From JBAZWE01 sp041658605 (GTDB lineage Bacteria > Actinomycetota > Thermoleophilia > BMS3ABIN01), in the NCBI GenBank assembly GCA_041658605.1, contig JBAZZU010000003.1, positions 32,739 through 96,738 on the forward strand: a stretch of 64,000 nt of DNA, read 5' to 3'. The notes below the pieces were generated by a model. The model had not been told where the DNA came from. It ran no database searches and saw only the letters and a list, made by a program, of their open reading frames with translations. A program made the position numbers and the translations under genes. Of the stretch, positions 25,561 through 34,924 are shown piece after piece (within the stretch, counting starts at the first letter, position 1; every line of letters begins with the position of its first letter).

Positions 25561-25904
25561 ACGGGGAGCCCGGAGGGCAGACCGCAGGACACCCGACCGT
25601 AACGGACGCGGAGATCGAGGCTGATTCCATCTGGACCCTTTGGCGGCTCGCCTATGGAATGCCTCCGAACGACCCACGGTTTCAGGATATCACGGAAGAG
25701 GAGGTTCTAACGGATCTCCTCGTTCGCCATTTCCACAGGAAGAACGGCGCATCCGAGGAAGAGCGGCTTATCGAGCACCTTCGAGACAACCTATCGGAGT
25801 TCGATGCTCTTGAGAAGTTGGCCGAGAAGATACCGCAAGTGAGGCCTTCGAAGCCAAAAGCGCCGCCCACGATCGCCCGTCGGGGTAAAAAGGTGATGCC
25901 ATGA
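25051..25904 (+). CDS. tail assembly chaperone, frameshifted (GT) form
   Basis: A -1 shift at 25539 joins codons 1-163 of the G frame to 121 codons of the overlapping frame, giving 284 residues (25051..25539 joined to 25539..25904). The T part begins RAALRVLNGEPGGQ and contains TDAEIEADSIWTLWRLAYGMP and EEERLIEHLRDNL, ending in a basic tail. The T frame has no well-placed start codon of its own, which supports production by frameshifting. In lambda-like and Mu-like phages the T domain brings the chaperone to tail tube subunits. The stop overlaps the tape-measure start. Confidence 0.85.
25533..25578 (+). promoter_or_regulatory. -1 programmed frameshift signal
   Basis: Slippery heptamer G-GGA-AAA at 25533-25539, in the correct phase (codons GCG GGA AAA GAG), a 5-base spacer, then a perfect 8-bp stem GCCCTCCG (25545-25552) with CGGAGGGC (25571-25578) around an 18-base loop that contains the G stop codon. 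All standard parts are present. Confidence 0.9.
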
Positions 25905-27580
25905 CCGACGCCAAGATCAGAATCACCGGTGAAGCCGACGTTACCCGTATGCGGGCGATGACGGATGAACTGCGCAAGTTGACGGATGGCGTCCGGAACT
26001 TCAATCGCGAATCGAAGACCAGCGGAGGCGGCGCGCCTGCTGGTGGCGATTGGGGCGCCTGGCAGGCGTATCACAAGGCGAATCCGATCCCCTGGGCGCC
26101 TGTGTCGGGGATGGCTGACGAGGAGGCCAGGGACCGCAGGACGGAGCGAGATGAAGAGCGGCGGGTTGCTCGCGAGGAGCGTCAACGATCGTCGAAGGAG
26201 AGCCGAGTCGGCGCTAAGGCGATGGCTGGCGCTCGGGCTGGCTACGGCTACGGTATGGCAGGCCTGGGGCTCCTGGGCCTCGGTGGTGGCGTTGGCGGCG
26301 TGATGTCCTGGCTCTTCCAGTCGGGCGAGGAGCACCTTCAGCAGAGCACGGCCATCAAGGTTCTTGAGCAGAGGTTTGGCTCACTGGCGACCGCAGGCGA
26401 CCGGGTGAAGTCCTCGTTCTGGGGCGCCGGGCACTCTCTCGGGTTCGTGAATTCTCAAATGGCCGGGCTTATGGAAGCCCTTGGCGCGCAGACGAACACG
26501 GTATCGAAAGAGGATTGGCAGCAGTTCGGCGGGTTTGCAAAGCACACTGGGATGGACCCAGGCGCGGCAATGGGATTACTTGGGCATTTGGAACGGTTGA
26601 CCCCAGGTGGTGTTACTGTGGTTGAGTTGGCCGGGCTCAAGCAGCAGGCCAACAAGCAGGGCATGGGTAGGGGGAGGCTCCCGGAGTTTCTTCAAAACTT
26701 CATGACCCTTGCTCAGGAGCAGTTCCAGGACACCGGAAAGTTCGACTTCTCGCCCGCTATGAACGTCTCGGCGATGCCTTCCTCGATGTTTTCGGGTGAG
26801 GCAGGGCGCGGCGAGATGGGTTTGAGTTTTGTCCAGAACATGAACCAGGCCATGACCGGATCGGACGCGGCGAAAACGTTTCTTCTTCGGTCGATGGGCT
26901 ACGGTCGCGAAGGTGGCCCCGACTACATGTCTGCGAAGGAGCGGCTTGAAGCCGGTATCCATGGGGAAGCCGGCGCTCAGAACCTGCTTGCGATGTCCGA
27001 GGGTATGCGCGGATGGGGCAAAGACCGAATCGCGCAGTCCATGGAAAAACTCAACCCGAACATGAAGATGTGGCAGATTCGGGGATTCGTCGAAACTATT
27101 TCGGACGACAAGAAATATGCGGAGTTCAAGAGGGCGCTTTCCGGGGATCGTACCTTTTCCGATTATGAGGAATACGTAGGCACCTTGAGTGAGGATCAGA
27201 GAAAAGCCTTTGAGGAAGAGGGCTATTTCGGTCTTGGCAAAAAGGCGCTTTCCGAAGGTGAATCGATGGCGGTTACCAAGGAAGCGCAGAAAGCCGAGCA
27301 AGGCGACACGATGGCCGATGTTCTCCGATCGCTGAATCGAACGCTGGAAAACCTGCGCGATTGGATGCAGAGCGCCACCGGGCAGACTTTGGCGAAGTCG
27401 GTGGAGAAGATGACTGATGCTATCGAGGGTTGGTCAGAGAAGTTTGAGAAGTACGCAAAGGGTGGGGAAATAAAGGATGCGCTCAAATACTACCTGGAAC
27501 CTGATGAAAAACCGCCACTGAAACCGGGTGAAAGGGGTTACGAGCGGCAGCAAGCAGAACGGGAACGGTACGGCCTATGA
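25901..27580 (+). CDS. tape measure protein (short)
   Basis: A 559-residue protein after the chaperones and before the baseplate hub. The N-terminus is helical, then a Gly-rich hydrophobic stretch (about 115-138, GYGYGMAGLGLLGLGGG) that could enter the host membrane, then long helices. Tape measures set tail length and are ejected during infection. About 560 residues predicts roughly 80-85 nm. The C-terminus (DALKYYLEPDEKPPLKPGERG) is charged and exposed. No lysozyme or peptidase domain is seen. Overlaps its neighbours on both sides by four bases. Confidence 0.75.
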   Translation: MTDAKIRITGEADVTRMRAMTDELRKLTDGVRNFNRESKTSGGGAPAGGDWGAWQAYHKANPIPWAPVSGMADEEARDRRTERDEERRVAREERQRSSKESRVGAKAMAGARAGYGYGMAGLGLLGLGGGVGGVMSWLFQSGEEHLQQSTAIKVLEQRFGSLATAGDRVKSSFWGAGHSLGFVNSQMAGLMEALGAQTNTVSKEDWQQFGGFAKHTGMDPGAAMGLLGHLERLTPGGVTVVELAGLKQQANKQGMGRGRLPEFLQNFMTLAQEQFQDTGKFDFSPAMNVSAMPSSMFSGEAGRGEMGLSFVQNMNQAMTGSDAAKTFLLRSMGYGREGGPDYMSAKERLEAGIHGEAGAQNLLAMSEGMRGWGKDRIAQSMEKLNPNMKMWQIRGFVETISDDKKYAEFKRALSGDRTFSDYEEYVGTLSEDQRKAFEEEGYFGLGKKALSEGESMAVTKEAQKAEQGDTMADVLRSLNRTLENLRDWMQSATGQTLAKSVEKMTDAIEGWSEKFEKYAKGGEIKDALKYYLEPDEKPPLKPGERGYERQQAERERYGL

Positions 27581-29139
27581 CCACCATAATCCAGCAGCCC
27601 CAAAGAGGGCAACCAAGGGTCTATATCTGGGCAGGTGACACCGAAGCCGACAAGGTGGACGTTTCCGCCGACGTGATCGGGTTCGAGACATCCAAGAAAC
27701 TCGGCTCCCCTACAGGCTCCTTCACGCTAACGCTCATGCCGAGCGTTGGATCCGCACAGACTCCCGCCGACATGCGGAGAATCACGAAACTCTATAGGGC
27801 GAACCTGACGAATCGCGTTGTTTCCATCGGCTGGAAGTACGACGGCGGAATCATGCTCGGGCTGGTTTCCAACGTCGCGGAAAGCCACAACTTCGGCGGG
27901 TCCTACACGCGCACGCTGACTATCACCGGGCAGGACTTTGGTAAGGTGCTTGTGAACGACAACGTGGTTTCTGCGCTCATGAACCAACACGACGCGGGCT
28001 CTATCAAGTTCCTCGACAACGTGAAGGCGGCGCTCGGTCCAAGTACCTACGTTGGAGAGATGTACCTGAATGACCCACTTTCAAACGAACTCATCCCGAC
28101 TCTGGCATACGGGCTGAGCGAGGTTATCGACTGGATTCTTGCAATATCGCCGTCCATGACGATTCCGATCATGGGTAAAGTGTTCGGCGGGTCGGGCAAG
28201 GTGTCCGAGTACATTAACACCGCGAGTTACAGCTCCTTGGCCTGGAACGATGGCAAGATCTGGTCCACCGACGCGGCTACCTATTCGGGCAATATCTGGG
28301 GCTATATCCAGTCCATGATCGATCCAGACTTTTACGAAGTGGTGATCGATAGTTACCCACTTGCGACCAACCATACCGCGCTGAATGGACTTGCGCAGGT
28401 TTACCTCATGGTTCGCCCCAAACCCTTCGACGAGAAGATTCTTGAGTGGGCCTCGGTAGACGAGCAGACCGGGATGACGTGGGAAGACCTCAAGACCAAA
28501 ACGAACGAGAGCAACCACGATATCGACCTTTCCGAGATGATCTCAGCGCAGTTCTCCTATGGGGATTCGGGCGCGATTTCGTCCTATGTGGTGACCTCGC
28601 CCTATACCGTGTTCGGCGCCTCCGACGGCTCGCTTCTTGGGATGCAATTCCCACTTCTGGACACCTATATCGCGAAAAGGTACGGTATCAAGTCCATGAA
28701 GTCCCGGCTTACCATGCTCGGACTCGACCCAAACGTGAAGTCCGATCCTGCGGCGATAACGGACTTTATCCACCGCCTGTTCAACTGGTATCGGTATGCC
28801 CCGTTCTTTGAGAACGCCACGATAACGATCGCGGGTGGAACGCCGCTTGAGGGGGCGACTCCGACAAGCCGCGAGCTGATCCGGGTCGGCGATCCTGTTC
28901 GGCTTCCGTGGCGAAAGGCTCCCTATTCGGTCCCCTACATGTCGGAGGATGGCATGCGCTACTACTGCACAGGCGTCTCGCAATCCTGGCGATCCTCACC
29001 TGGGCGCACGGGCATCCTGACGACTCGCCTGGACCTTACCCGAGGGCACAACGCTTCGATGATCGCGGCTCTTGACGAGATGGTCCGCAAGGATGCGCCC
29101 GTCTCAAATCCCGCCCACTTCGCCGATTCCCTGGGGTAA
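27577..29139 (+). CDS. baseplate hub protein (gpD/gp27-like)
   Basis: A 520-residue protein between tape measure and spike. The beta-rich start (PRVYIWAGDTEADKVDVSADV, broken into short strands) and TRTLTITGQDFGKVL agree with hub proteins, in which a 'T-I-x-G-x-D-x-x-K-x-L' element is usual. The C-terminal strands (LRVGD-like IRVGDPVRLPWRKAPY; then YYCTGVSQSWRS) fit as well. The trimeric hub holds the spike and closes the tube. Some hubs end in peptidoglycan hydrolase domains; none is visible here. Confidence 0.7.
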   Translation: MTTIIQQPQRGQPRVYIWAGDTEADKVDVSADVIGFETSKKLGSPTGSFTLTLMPSVGSAQTPADMRRITKLYRANLTNRVVSIGWKYDGGIMLGLVSNVAESHNFGGSYTRTLTITGQDFGKVLVNDNVVSALMNQHDAGSIKFLDNVKAALGPSTYVGEMYLNDPLSNELIPTLAYGLSEVIDWILAISPSMTIPIMGKVFGGSGKVSEYINTASYSSLAWNDGKIWSTDAATYSGNIWGYIQSMIDPDFYEVVIDSYPLATNHTALNGLAQVYLMVRPKPFDEKILEWASVDEQTGMTWEDLKTKTNESNHDIDLSEMISAQFSYGDSGAISSYVVTSPYTVFGASDGSLLGMQFPLLDTYIAKRYGIKSMKSRLTMLGLDPNVKSDPAAITDFIHRLFNWYRYAPFFENATITIAGGTPLEGATPTSRELIRVGDPVRLPWRKAPYSVPYMSEDGMRYYCTGVSQSWRSSPGRTGILTTRLDLTRGHNASMIAALDEMVRKDAPVSNPAHFADSLG

Positions 29140-29141
29140 CC

Positions 29142-29930
29142 GTGGAACCTGACCGACACAGTACTTATCCGGTTGGGCCTCGCCTTGCGTGGTTCGTCAA
29201 GCAGGATGGGAAATACTTCCTCCAGGACGAGCACGGGAACAAGTTCAGGAACCTGGACCGTATCCTGATCGTTCAGGGCTCGTTTGGCTTCGACTTTGAG
29301 GGCCAGGAGAAACTCCCCCGGCCGCAGATTCGGGATCCCCTTGGGAAGGTCCTTGTCCAGGGTGACGCGCTCATCCTCGACTTTCGGAACGGGGACGATC
29401 GTTGTCCGATCGTTCGCGGTGGCGTCCGCTCCTATGATACCGGCGACGGGCAGTTGGCGCGCAACTTTGAGAACATGGCGCGGGGATATAACCGCTACAA
29501 GTTCCGGCTCTATCCGCAGGACGAGACCGGGCTGAAACTCGGAGAGGTCCGGTTCTACTGCTGCGACAATTACAAGAACGAGGCGGATTGGGGCCTTGTT
29601 GATTTCTACGTCTCGAACAGCGTGGACGGGGTGATCGAAACGGCGCTGAATGTCCAGGTCGGGCCGGTTCTTGGGTCTCATAACCTGTTCTTCATGAGTC
29701 CGTCGCAGGCTGGTTTTACGGTTTCGGGTGGGTCGGATCCGGTTATCAAGCAGCCCTTTGAAGACGACTTGAAGACGTGGCTTAACGGACTCACGACGTT
29801 TCTGGCGTCCATTGCTGCGGCGCCGCCCCCGATCGCTGCTGCCGTCGCTGCCTTCCAGCCGATCCATGCGGCGTTTCTGGCAACCGTCAACGCGGGAACC
29901 CACCTCACCACGGTCTTCAAAACGGAGTAG
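29142..29930 (+). CDS. baseplate spike protein with OB-fold
   Basis: A 262-residue protein starting at GTG two bases after the hub stop. Residues about 45-95 hold an OB-fold pattern (DPLGKVLVQGDALILDF then DRCPIVRGGVRSYD), the 'G-D-x-V-x-V-x-F...P-V-V-x-G' element of gp5/gpV-like spikes. The middle is beta-rich and the last 60 residues are Ala-rich helix. It should form the membrane-piercing tip. No lysozyme domain is present. The GTG is taken because the upstream stop fixes the left limit; no ATG is nearby. Confidence 0.7.
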   Translation: MEPDRHSTYPVGPRLAWFVKQDGKYFLQDEHGNKFRNLDRILIVQGSFGFDFEGQEKLPRPQIRDPLGKVLVQGDALILDFRNGDDRCPIVRGGVRSYDTGDGQLARNFENMARGYNRYKFRLYPQDETGLKLGEVRFYCCDNYKNEADWGLVDFYVSNSVDGVIETALNVQVGPVLGSHNLFFMSPSQAGFTVSGGSDPVIKQPFEDDLKTWLNGLTTFLASIAAAPPPIAAAVAAFQPIHAAFLATVNAGTHLTTVFKTE

Positions 29931-29933
29931 CCC

Positions 29934-31586
29934 ATGATCGGCGTTAACGGCGGGCATCAACTGAACATCCTGATCTTCGAGGTCGGCATGATTCAGACGA
30001 TTCAGGCGCTCGGGATTGACCTCAAGGTGGTCTCGACCGTTTCTGTTCATCCGCTCCTTGTGGCTCCAACCTCGATCCGCTACACGGATGCAACCCGATC
30101 CTCGTTCAACCAGACTGCCGGTGGGACCGTGCTCACGCCCGGCGGGCGGGCTCTCCGAAACGTCACGCTTGAGGGCACGTTCGGGTCAGAATCGCGGGGG
30201 CTTGGCCCCTACATCGGCAACGGAGCGATCCGCTTTACCCGGTTTTACAAGGAAGTCGTCCGTATGGGTGAGGCGCTAACCCAAGACGAAGTGGACGATA
30301 ACGTGGATTGGCTCAATGGAACGCCGTTTATCAAGCTGTTCCTGACGACCTACGATGATGCGAATACAAACTTCTTCATCAACTTCTATGACTTCTGGCA
30401 CGATCGCGCTTTCCAGTGTTTGGTCCAGCGCTTTGACCACGATCGCGCGTTCATGAAGGGCGGCGCGGTCGGTCTGACGCACTACACGATGTCGCTTCAA
30501 GAAATCGGGCCTATTGTGGAAGGTGGGCTTGGGGAGTCCATCATTTCGCTTCTGATGGACGGGTTGACGCTCTGGAACGATATCAACAACGTGATCGATA
30601 GTTACGACCTCGCTACGATCATCGAGGCCTTCACCGGACCCGTTGCCATCGCTCTTTCGATGGCCGAGGGCACCCTGGAGGCCATCCGGAGCAACCTGGA
30701 CGCGGCGACGGCTCTCTTCGGATCCTCCCTGCCGCCCGAGTCGGCACTTCCGTCGGCGCTTTCCTCGTTCGGTGCGGAGTGTGAATCGTTGGCATCCTCC
30801 ATGGAGGCAATCTCTGGAACAGTGGAGGCCTCGGCGCCTGCTCCTGCAGCGCCTGCTACCACGATGTCCTGGGATGACCCGCGAGCGCTCGACCTGGACG
30901 CCTGGGATACCGTGGCGTCCATGCGCGACCTGGCCGACGCTGCACGTTTCCAACTCTGCGCTGGCCTGTTCTTCGGGATGTCGCTCACCGACTATCAGAA
31001 CTTCCTGGCTTCGTCCGGAGACGCATCCTGGCGGGGTCCGGAGTTTGGGGGCTCCATCGACTACATTGTGGGCGAGTACGACACCGCAGGAGCCATCGAG
31101 GCGCGCTTCGGGGTAGACTGGCAACGCGTGCTTGCCTTCAATGGCCTGACGCCTCTGGAGGCCCTTACCGAGGGCACCAGGATCCGGATCCCGGTGCGCC
31201 GCTACTACGGAACCCAGGGACGGAATGCGATCCCCGTGCTCGACTCGCACGCTGGGGAAGCCGCCTGGGGTCGTGACGTGGCGATGGAGATCGGCGTTGA
31301 TGCACTTGGGGATCTCCTGCTCGTCGAAGGGGAGGATTGCCTCACCCAGGGCGTGCAAGTCCTTTCCGAAGAACTGGCCACCAGTCTGATCAAGCCGCTA
31401 CAGTCGATCCCCGAAAGCGTGCGGGGTTCCTGGCTTACCAAGAAGATTAGCGCCGCCATGAAGTCCGATCCCCGCATCTCCTCTGTGGTGTCGGTGACCA
31501 CGGAAGAAAGTGATCGAGGTATAGCCCTCCGCGTGGTGGCCCAGGCCATCAACGGTTCTACGATCCGCACCGGAGTCCGTGTCTAA
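29934..31586 (+). CDS. baseplate wedge fusion: LysM domain plus gp25-like domain
   Basis: A 550-residue protein. The N-terminal 230 residues are beta-rich (TLEGTFGSESRGLG). Residues about 225-330 are Ala/Ser-rich helix and linker. Residues about 374-421 are a LysM-type repeat (DYIVGEYDTAGAIEARFG then VLAFNGL...GTRIRIPV). Residues about 457-550 match the gp25/GPW baseplate fold (LLVEGEDCLTQGVQVLSEEL, then PRISSVVSV). In other phages LysM-containing gp53-like and gp25-like wedge parts are separate small proteins, so this is a fusion. It assembles the sheath-start platform. One-base overlap with the J gene. Confidence 0.7.
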   Translation: MIGVNGGHQLNILIFEVGMIQTIQALGIDLKVVSTVSVHPLLVAPTSIRYTDATRSSFNQTAGGTVLTPGGRALRNVTLEGTFGSESRGLGPYIGNGAIRFTRFYKEVVRMGEALTQDEVDDNVDWLNGTPFIKLFLTTYDDANTNFFINFYDFWHDRAFQCLVQRFDHDRAFMKGGAVGLTHYTMSLQEIGPIVEGGLGESIISLLMDGLTLWNDINNVIDSYDLATIIEAFTGPVAIALSMAEGTLEAIRSNLDAATALFGSSLPPESALPSALSSFGAECESLASSMEAISGTVEASAPAPAAPATTMSWDDPRALDLDAWDTVASMRDLADAARFQLCAGLFFGMSLTDYQNFLASSGDASWRGPEFGGSIDYIVGEYDTAGAIEARFGVDWQRVLAFNGLTPLEALTEGTRIRIPVRRYYGTQGRNAIPVLDSHAGEAAWGRDVAMEIGVDALGDLLLVEGEDCLTQGVQVLSEELATSLIKPLQSIPESVRGSWLTKKISAAMKSDPRISSVVSVTTEESDRGIALRVVAQAINGSTIRTGVRV

Positions 31587-32932
31587 TGGCCACCCCCCGC
31601 TCACGAACAGACCTTGCCCGAGAATGGATCCGCCGACTCGTCGGCTATTCCCCCTCGGTCTCCTGGTTCGGGTCGGGTGGCGTGGCTCTGGCATTCTCGA
31701 AGGCCACCGGGGACCTTGCCGAGATCGCCCAGGACCTCTTCGTCTCGATGCGCAGGCGCTTGACGCTCCTGGCATCTTCGGAATCGGACCTGGATGATAT
31801 CGCCCAGGAACTCGGCACGGCGCGACTCACGGACGCACGGGCGCACGTTTACGCCGTGGTGGTTCCCTGGTCCGCTTCCGTTGTCGCGGTCGTGAGCGCG
31901 GGGAATGACTTCCTTCAAGTGGATGACGCCAGCAGGTTCCTCGCTCTTGACTCCCTTCGGATCCGGGGATCCTCGGGAACGTCCGAGGCGCTTGTCGTGA
32001 TCGCCATCGTCGGAAACGTGATCGAGTGCTTGCCTCTTACTGGTACCTACAACCCGCTGACGGAAGGTGTCTCGGTCCTGCTGCGGACTACGATCCCGGT
32101 TGGATCCACGATCGTCTCGCAGGCCGGTGTTTCATTTCAGACTCTGGCGACCGTGATTGCTGGTGACGCAAACCCACTTTTTGACGGTGAAGCCGCGTTC
32201 GTAGCGCTCGCCGACAAGGTGGATTGTGAATGCTCGGTCGCTGGTGCGGCGGGCAACATCGAGCCGGACTCCCTGGATTCCATCACCGGAGCCCCACGAA
32301 TCGCCCGGGTCTACAACCCTGAAGGCGGCTATGGCGGCGACTCTGAACAGGACGCTCAACTCAAATACCGGGCCTCCCATCGTGCGACACTGGCGAATCA
32401 GGAGACCTCGGCGTGGTTGTTCGCCCTTGCCCGCGAGGGCAACCCGAACACTCTCCGGGCCATCAAGGACACGACAACGGCGCTTTCCACATTGAAGTTT
32501 CGGCTTCTGAAAAGAACGGGAGCATCCTTTTCGGCTGCTGAACTCACCGAGTTGAAAGCCTACATGGAGGCCCGCTTTCGGTCGCAGTATCAAGCCGATA
32601 TTGGCAATGTGACCCTGACGGCCATCACAGTTGAGGCGCGGGTGAAGATGTCCTCGGGCGCCAGTTTCCAGACCTCCTGGCGCGCTGCTGCTTCGGGAAT
32701 GGCGGCCTATCTCGACTATCGGGTCTGGGCCTTTGGGGGGACCGTTGACAACTCCGAGCTTCTTCAAATCCTCCAGAACACGGCGGGCATTGCGAGCGTT
32801 GAAACAGCATCTTTTCTTCCTGCTGTTCCGGTTCCAGTTTCCGCGCTGTCCCTCCCGGTACTGGTCTACTTCGCGATCGAGGATCAAGACACGGGTGAGA
32901 CGTTCGGCGGGAATCTTGCGGTGAGTTTCTGA
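31586..32932 (+). CDS. baseplate J-like protein
   Basis: A 448-residue protein following the gp25-like domain, the standard neighbour. The N-terminal pattern (helix, then STVVAVVSAGNDFLQVDD-like strands) and the central GGYGGDSEQDAQLKYRAS match BaseplateJ, where 'G-G-x-D-x-E-S-D-x-x-x-R-x-R' is diagnostic. The C-terminal third (VTLTAITVEARVKMSSGASF) forms the trimerising and fibre-binding part. The GCC-rich DNA matches the other tail genes. Confidence 0.8.
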   Translation: MATPRSRTDLAREWIRRLVGYSPSVSWFGSGGVALAFSKATGDLAEIAQDLFVSMRRRLTLLASSESDLDDIAQELGTARLTDARAHVYAVVVPWSASVVAVVSAGNDFLQVDDASRFLALDSLRIRGSSGTSEALVVIAIVGNVIECLPLTGTYNPLTEGVSVLLRTTIPVGSTIVSQAGVSFQTLATVIAGDANPLFDGEAAFVALADKVDCECSVAGAAGNIEPDSLDSITGAPRIARVYNPEGGYGGDSEQDAQLKYRASHRATLANQETSAWLFALAREGNPNTLRAIKDTTTALSTLKFRLLKRTGASFSAAELTELKAYMEARFRSQYQADIGNVTLTAITVEARVKMSSGASFQTSWRAAASGMAAYLDYRVWAFGGTVDNSELLQILQNTAGIASVETASFLPAVPVPVSALSLPVLVYFAIEDQDTGETFGGNLAVSF

Positions 32933-34920
32933 TGGATAAGCGCCTGATCTGGTGGCACTCCGATAGCGGGGTTCTTCCGACGGCGTGGACCGTGGTGGGC
33001 GGTGGCGCGCTTCAACTCCCGGAGTCCGGCGGGCTGCTGGTGGAAGACGTTTCCGCGGTTGATCCGCTCTACTGCATGATCCAGGTGTTTGAATCTGACA
33101 CGGGCGCCGGACCTGTGCGCGACCAGGACACGATCGAGGTTCAGATCCGCTGTCAGGGGCAGGCCAACACCGCTGGATGGGCATCCGGGGCCTCTGGTAT
33201 CGGCGTGGCCATCTCCGACGGGTCAAGGGTATGCCTGTTCTCGTTCGGCGATCGCCTGCGCTTCGTGAACCCTGCAACGGGCGCAATCTACTACACCGAT
33301 CCGCGACCGTTTCCCTGGCTCGGGTGGAACACGATCAAGATTACGAAACGCGCCTCCGAGGCCTGGGTGGTCGAAATGAACGGGCACCTCCATATCGTGA
33401 TCCCCTACCTGCTCGCTACGGCTCTGGTGACACCTCCTGCATACGTCGCCTTCGGGTGCTTCGACCCTACTGGAACGGCTACGGCTACGTTCGAGCAGCC
33501 CGAGGTTGGCCTGAACATGGCGCTGCCCTCTCAGGGGCTTGTGGAGCGGCTTCATTCGCTCTTCCCTGTCGCAGTCCGGGAAAGGTGGACCGACGTAGGC
33601 CGAGGCCTCCTGCGCGCTTCTGTGGGCGTTTTCCAGCAAGGGTATGAGGCGATTCAAGGCGCGTGGAGAGACATGACCTCCGCTGCTGAGACCGCTGGGC
33701 TACCCTACTCCTTCACCGGAAAGGTTCTCCCGAATCGCGAGGCTCCGGCGTGGACCCTGACGAATCCGGGGCAGATATCGATCGTGCGAGAGCGGGTCAG
33801 AATCCAGGGGGTTGGCGCGGCGGCCAGCGCTACGGCGTTCTGGGACGCCACCATGCCGACGGTTTCAGACTACGAGCACATTCTCGGCGCTCGGGTAGAT
33901 TCCTGGGAAGCGCTGCCTCCGACGGTGGACGCATGGGGCCGGGTTGGTCCCTACCTCCAGATTGACGACATGAATCGTTCAATAACGGCGCACTTGATCG
34001 AAGACTCCGGCGCGTGGTTCTGGGTTCTGACCGACGACACGATCGGCGGCGGTGCCTTCACAGAGATCGGGCGAAGGTGGCAAGTCGGCAGGTTTGTCTC
34101 CCATACCGTCGATGTCCGAATGTTCGGGCGCGACGTGGTGGTGCTCATGGTCAACGGGCAGATCGTTGACCGGGTGAGTTATTCCTCGTTCCCGCTTTCA
34201 ATGGGACCTTTCCCGTTCGGTGTGATCGGGGTTACCTCGGCGCTCGGGTACTTCGACTTTTCGCACGCTACGGCTGTTCGCCGGTTGTGCGATTTGACCC
34301 AGCGGATCGGGTTGATCTCCAGGTGTCAAGAGCGCCTGATTGCTCCAGGCGGCTGTGAGCGAAACGACGAGTTGGAAGTCTGGAAACGCGCCCAGCCGTG
34401 CGTGAACGAGCTCCGGGGAACGACTCGCGGAATGGAGATCGAGATCGCGCGGTTGGCGTGCTGTGGGACGGACGTGGTGGTCGAGCAGACCCGCGTTGAA
34501 TGGTTCCTCGATGTGACATGGCCCGACATTACGCCAATATACTTGGATGCAGCGGGGTTATTCTCCGATGTATTTACCGAGGTATGCGACGGGCCCTCCG
34601 CTTGGGATCCGAACGAGCTTGCGAGGTATGCAGCAACGTACCTTGTTCCTCTTTCCATTCTCGAACTGACTTACTCGATCTGCCTCTCTACGGCGCTGAC
34701 AGGCCCAAACGTGACCATCCCGACCGAAACGCTGCTTCCTGTAACCTCTGTCTCCGGCTTCGGTGTCGGCGATGTGGTTCAGGTACGAACGGCGACCGGG
34801 ACAAGCCACGAAGACGCCTCGATAACTTCGATCGTTGGCCTGAATGTCATCGTTCAACCTCCTCTTGTCGGGGCTTACGTCGCAGGATCCTTGCTTCGTA
34901 AAGTCCTAACCACGACGTGA
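32932..34920 (+). CDS. tail protein I-like / fibre-attachment protein with concanavalin-like domains
   Basis: A 662-residue protein in the place of baseplate protein I. Residues about 20-190 and 275-440 are two beta-sandwich (LamG/concanavalin-like) segments (FGDRLRFVNP..., WNTIKITKRASEAWVVEMNG; and RSITAHLIEDSGAWFWVLTDD, FGRDVVVLMVNGQIVD). Between them is a helical stretch LFPVAVRERWTDVGRGLL that recalls protein I. The last 60 residues form a beta domain (LLPVTSVSGFGVGDVVQV). It probably links baseplate and fibres; sugar binding is possible. Assignment is by position and fold impression. Confidence 0.55.
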   Translation: MDKRLIWWHSDSGVLPTAWTVVGGGALQLPESGGLLVEDVSAVDPLYCMIQVFESDTGAGPVRDQDTIEVQIRCQGQANTAGWASGASGIGVAISDGSRVCLFSFGDRLRFVNPATGAIYYTDPRPFPWLGWNTIKITKRASEAWVVEMNGHLHIVIPYLLATALVTPPAYVAFGCFDPTGTATATFEQPEVGLNMALPSQGLVERLHSLFPVAVRERWTDVGRGLLRASVGVFQQGYEAIQGAWRDMTSAAETAGLPYSFTGKVLPNREAPAWTLTNPGQISIVRERVRIQGVGAAASATAFWDATMPTVSDYEHILGARVDSWEALPPTVDAWGRVGPYLQIDDMNRSITAHLIEDSGAWFWVLTDDTIGGGAFTEIGRRWQVGRFVSHTVDVRMFGRDVVVLMVNGQIVDRVSYSSFPLSMGPFPFGVIGVTSALGYFDFSHATAVRRLCDLTQRIGLISRCQERLIAPGGCERNDELEVWKRAQPCVNELRGTTRGMEIEIARLACCGTDVVVEQTRVEWFLDVTWPDITPIYLDAAGLFSDVFTEVCDGPSAWDPNELARYAATYLVPLSILELTYSICLSTALTGPNVTIPTETLLPVTSVSGFGVGDVVQVRTATGTSHEDASITSIVGLNVIVQPPLVGAYVAGSLLRKVLTTT

Positions 34921-34924
34921 GCCC

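Noticed and set aside
31860..32930. Long minus-strand open frame across the baseplate J gene
   Set aside because: Antisense to a recognised BaseplateJ gene; Arg/Pro/Ser-rich reading typical of a shadow frame.
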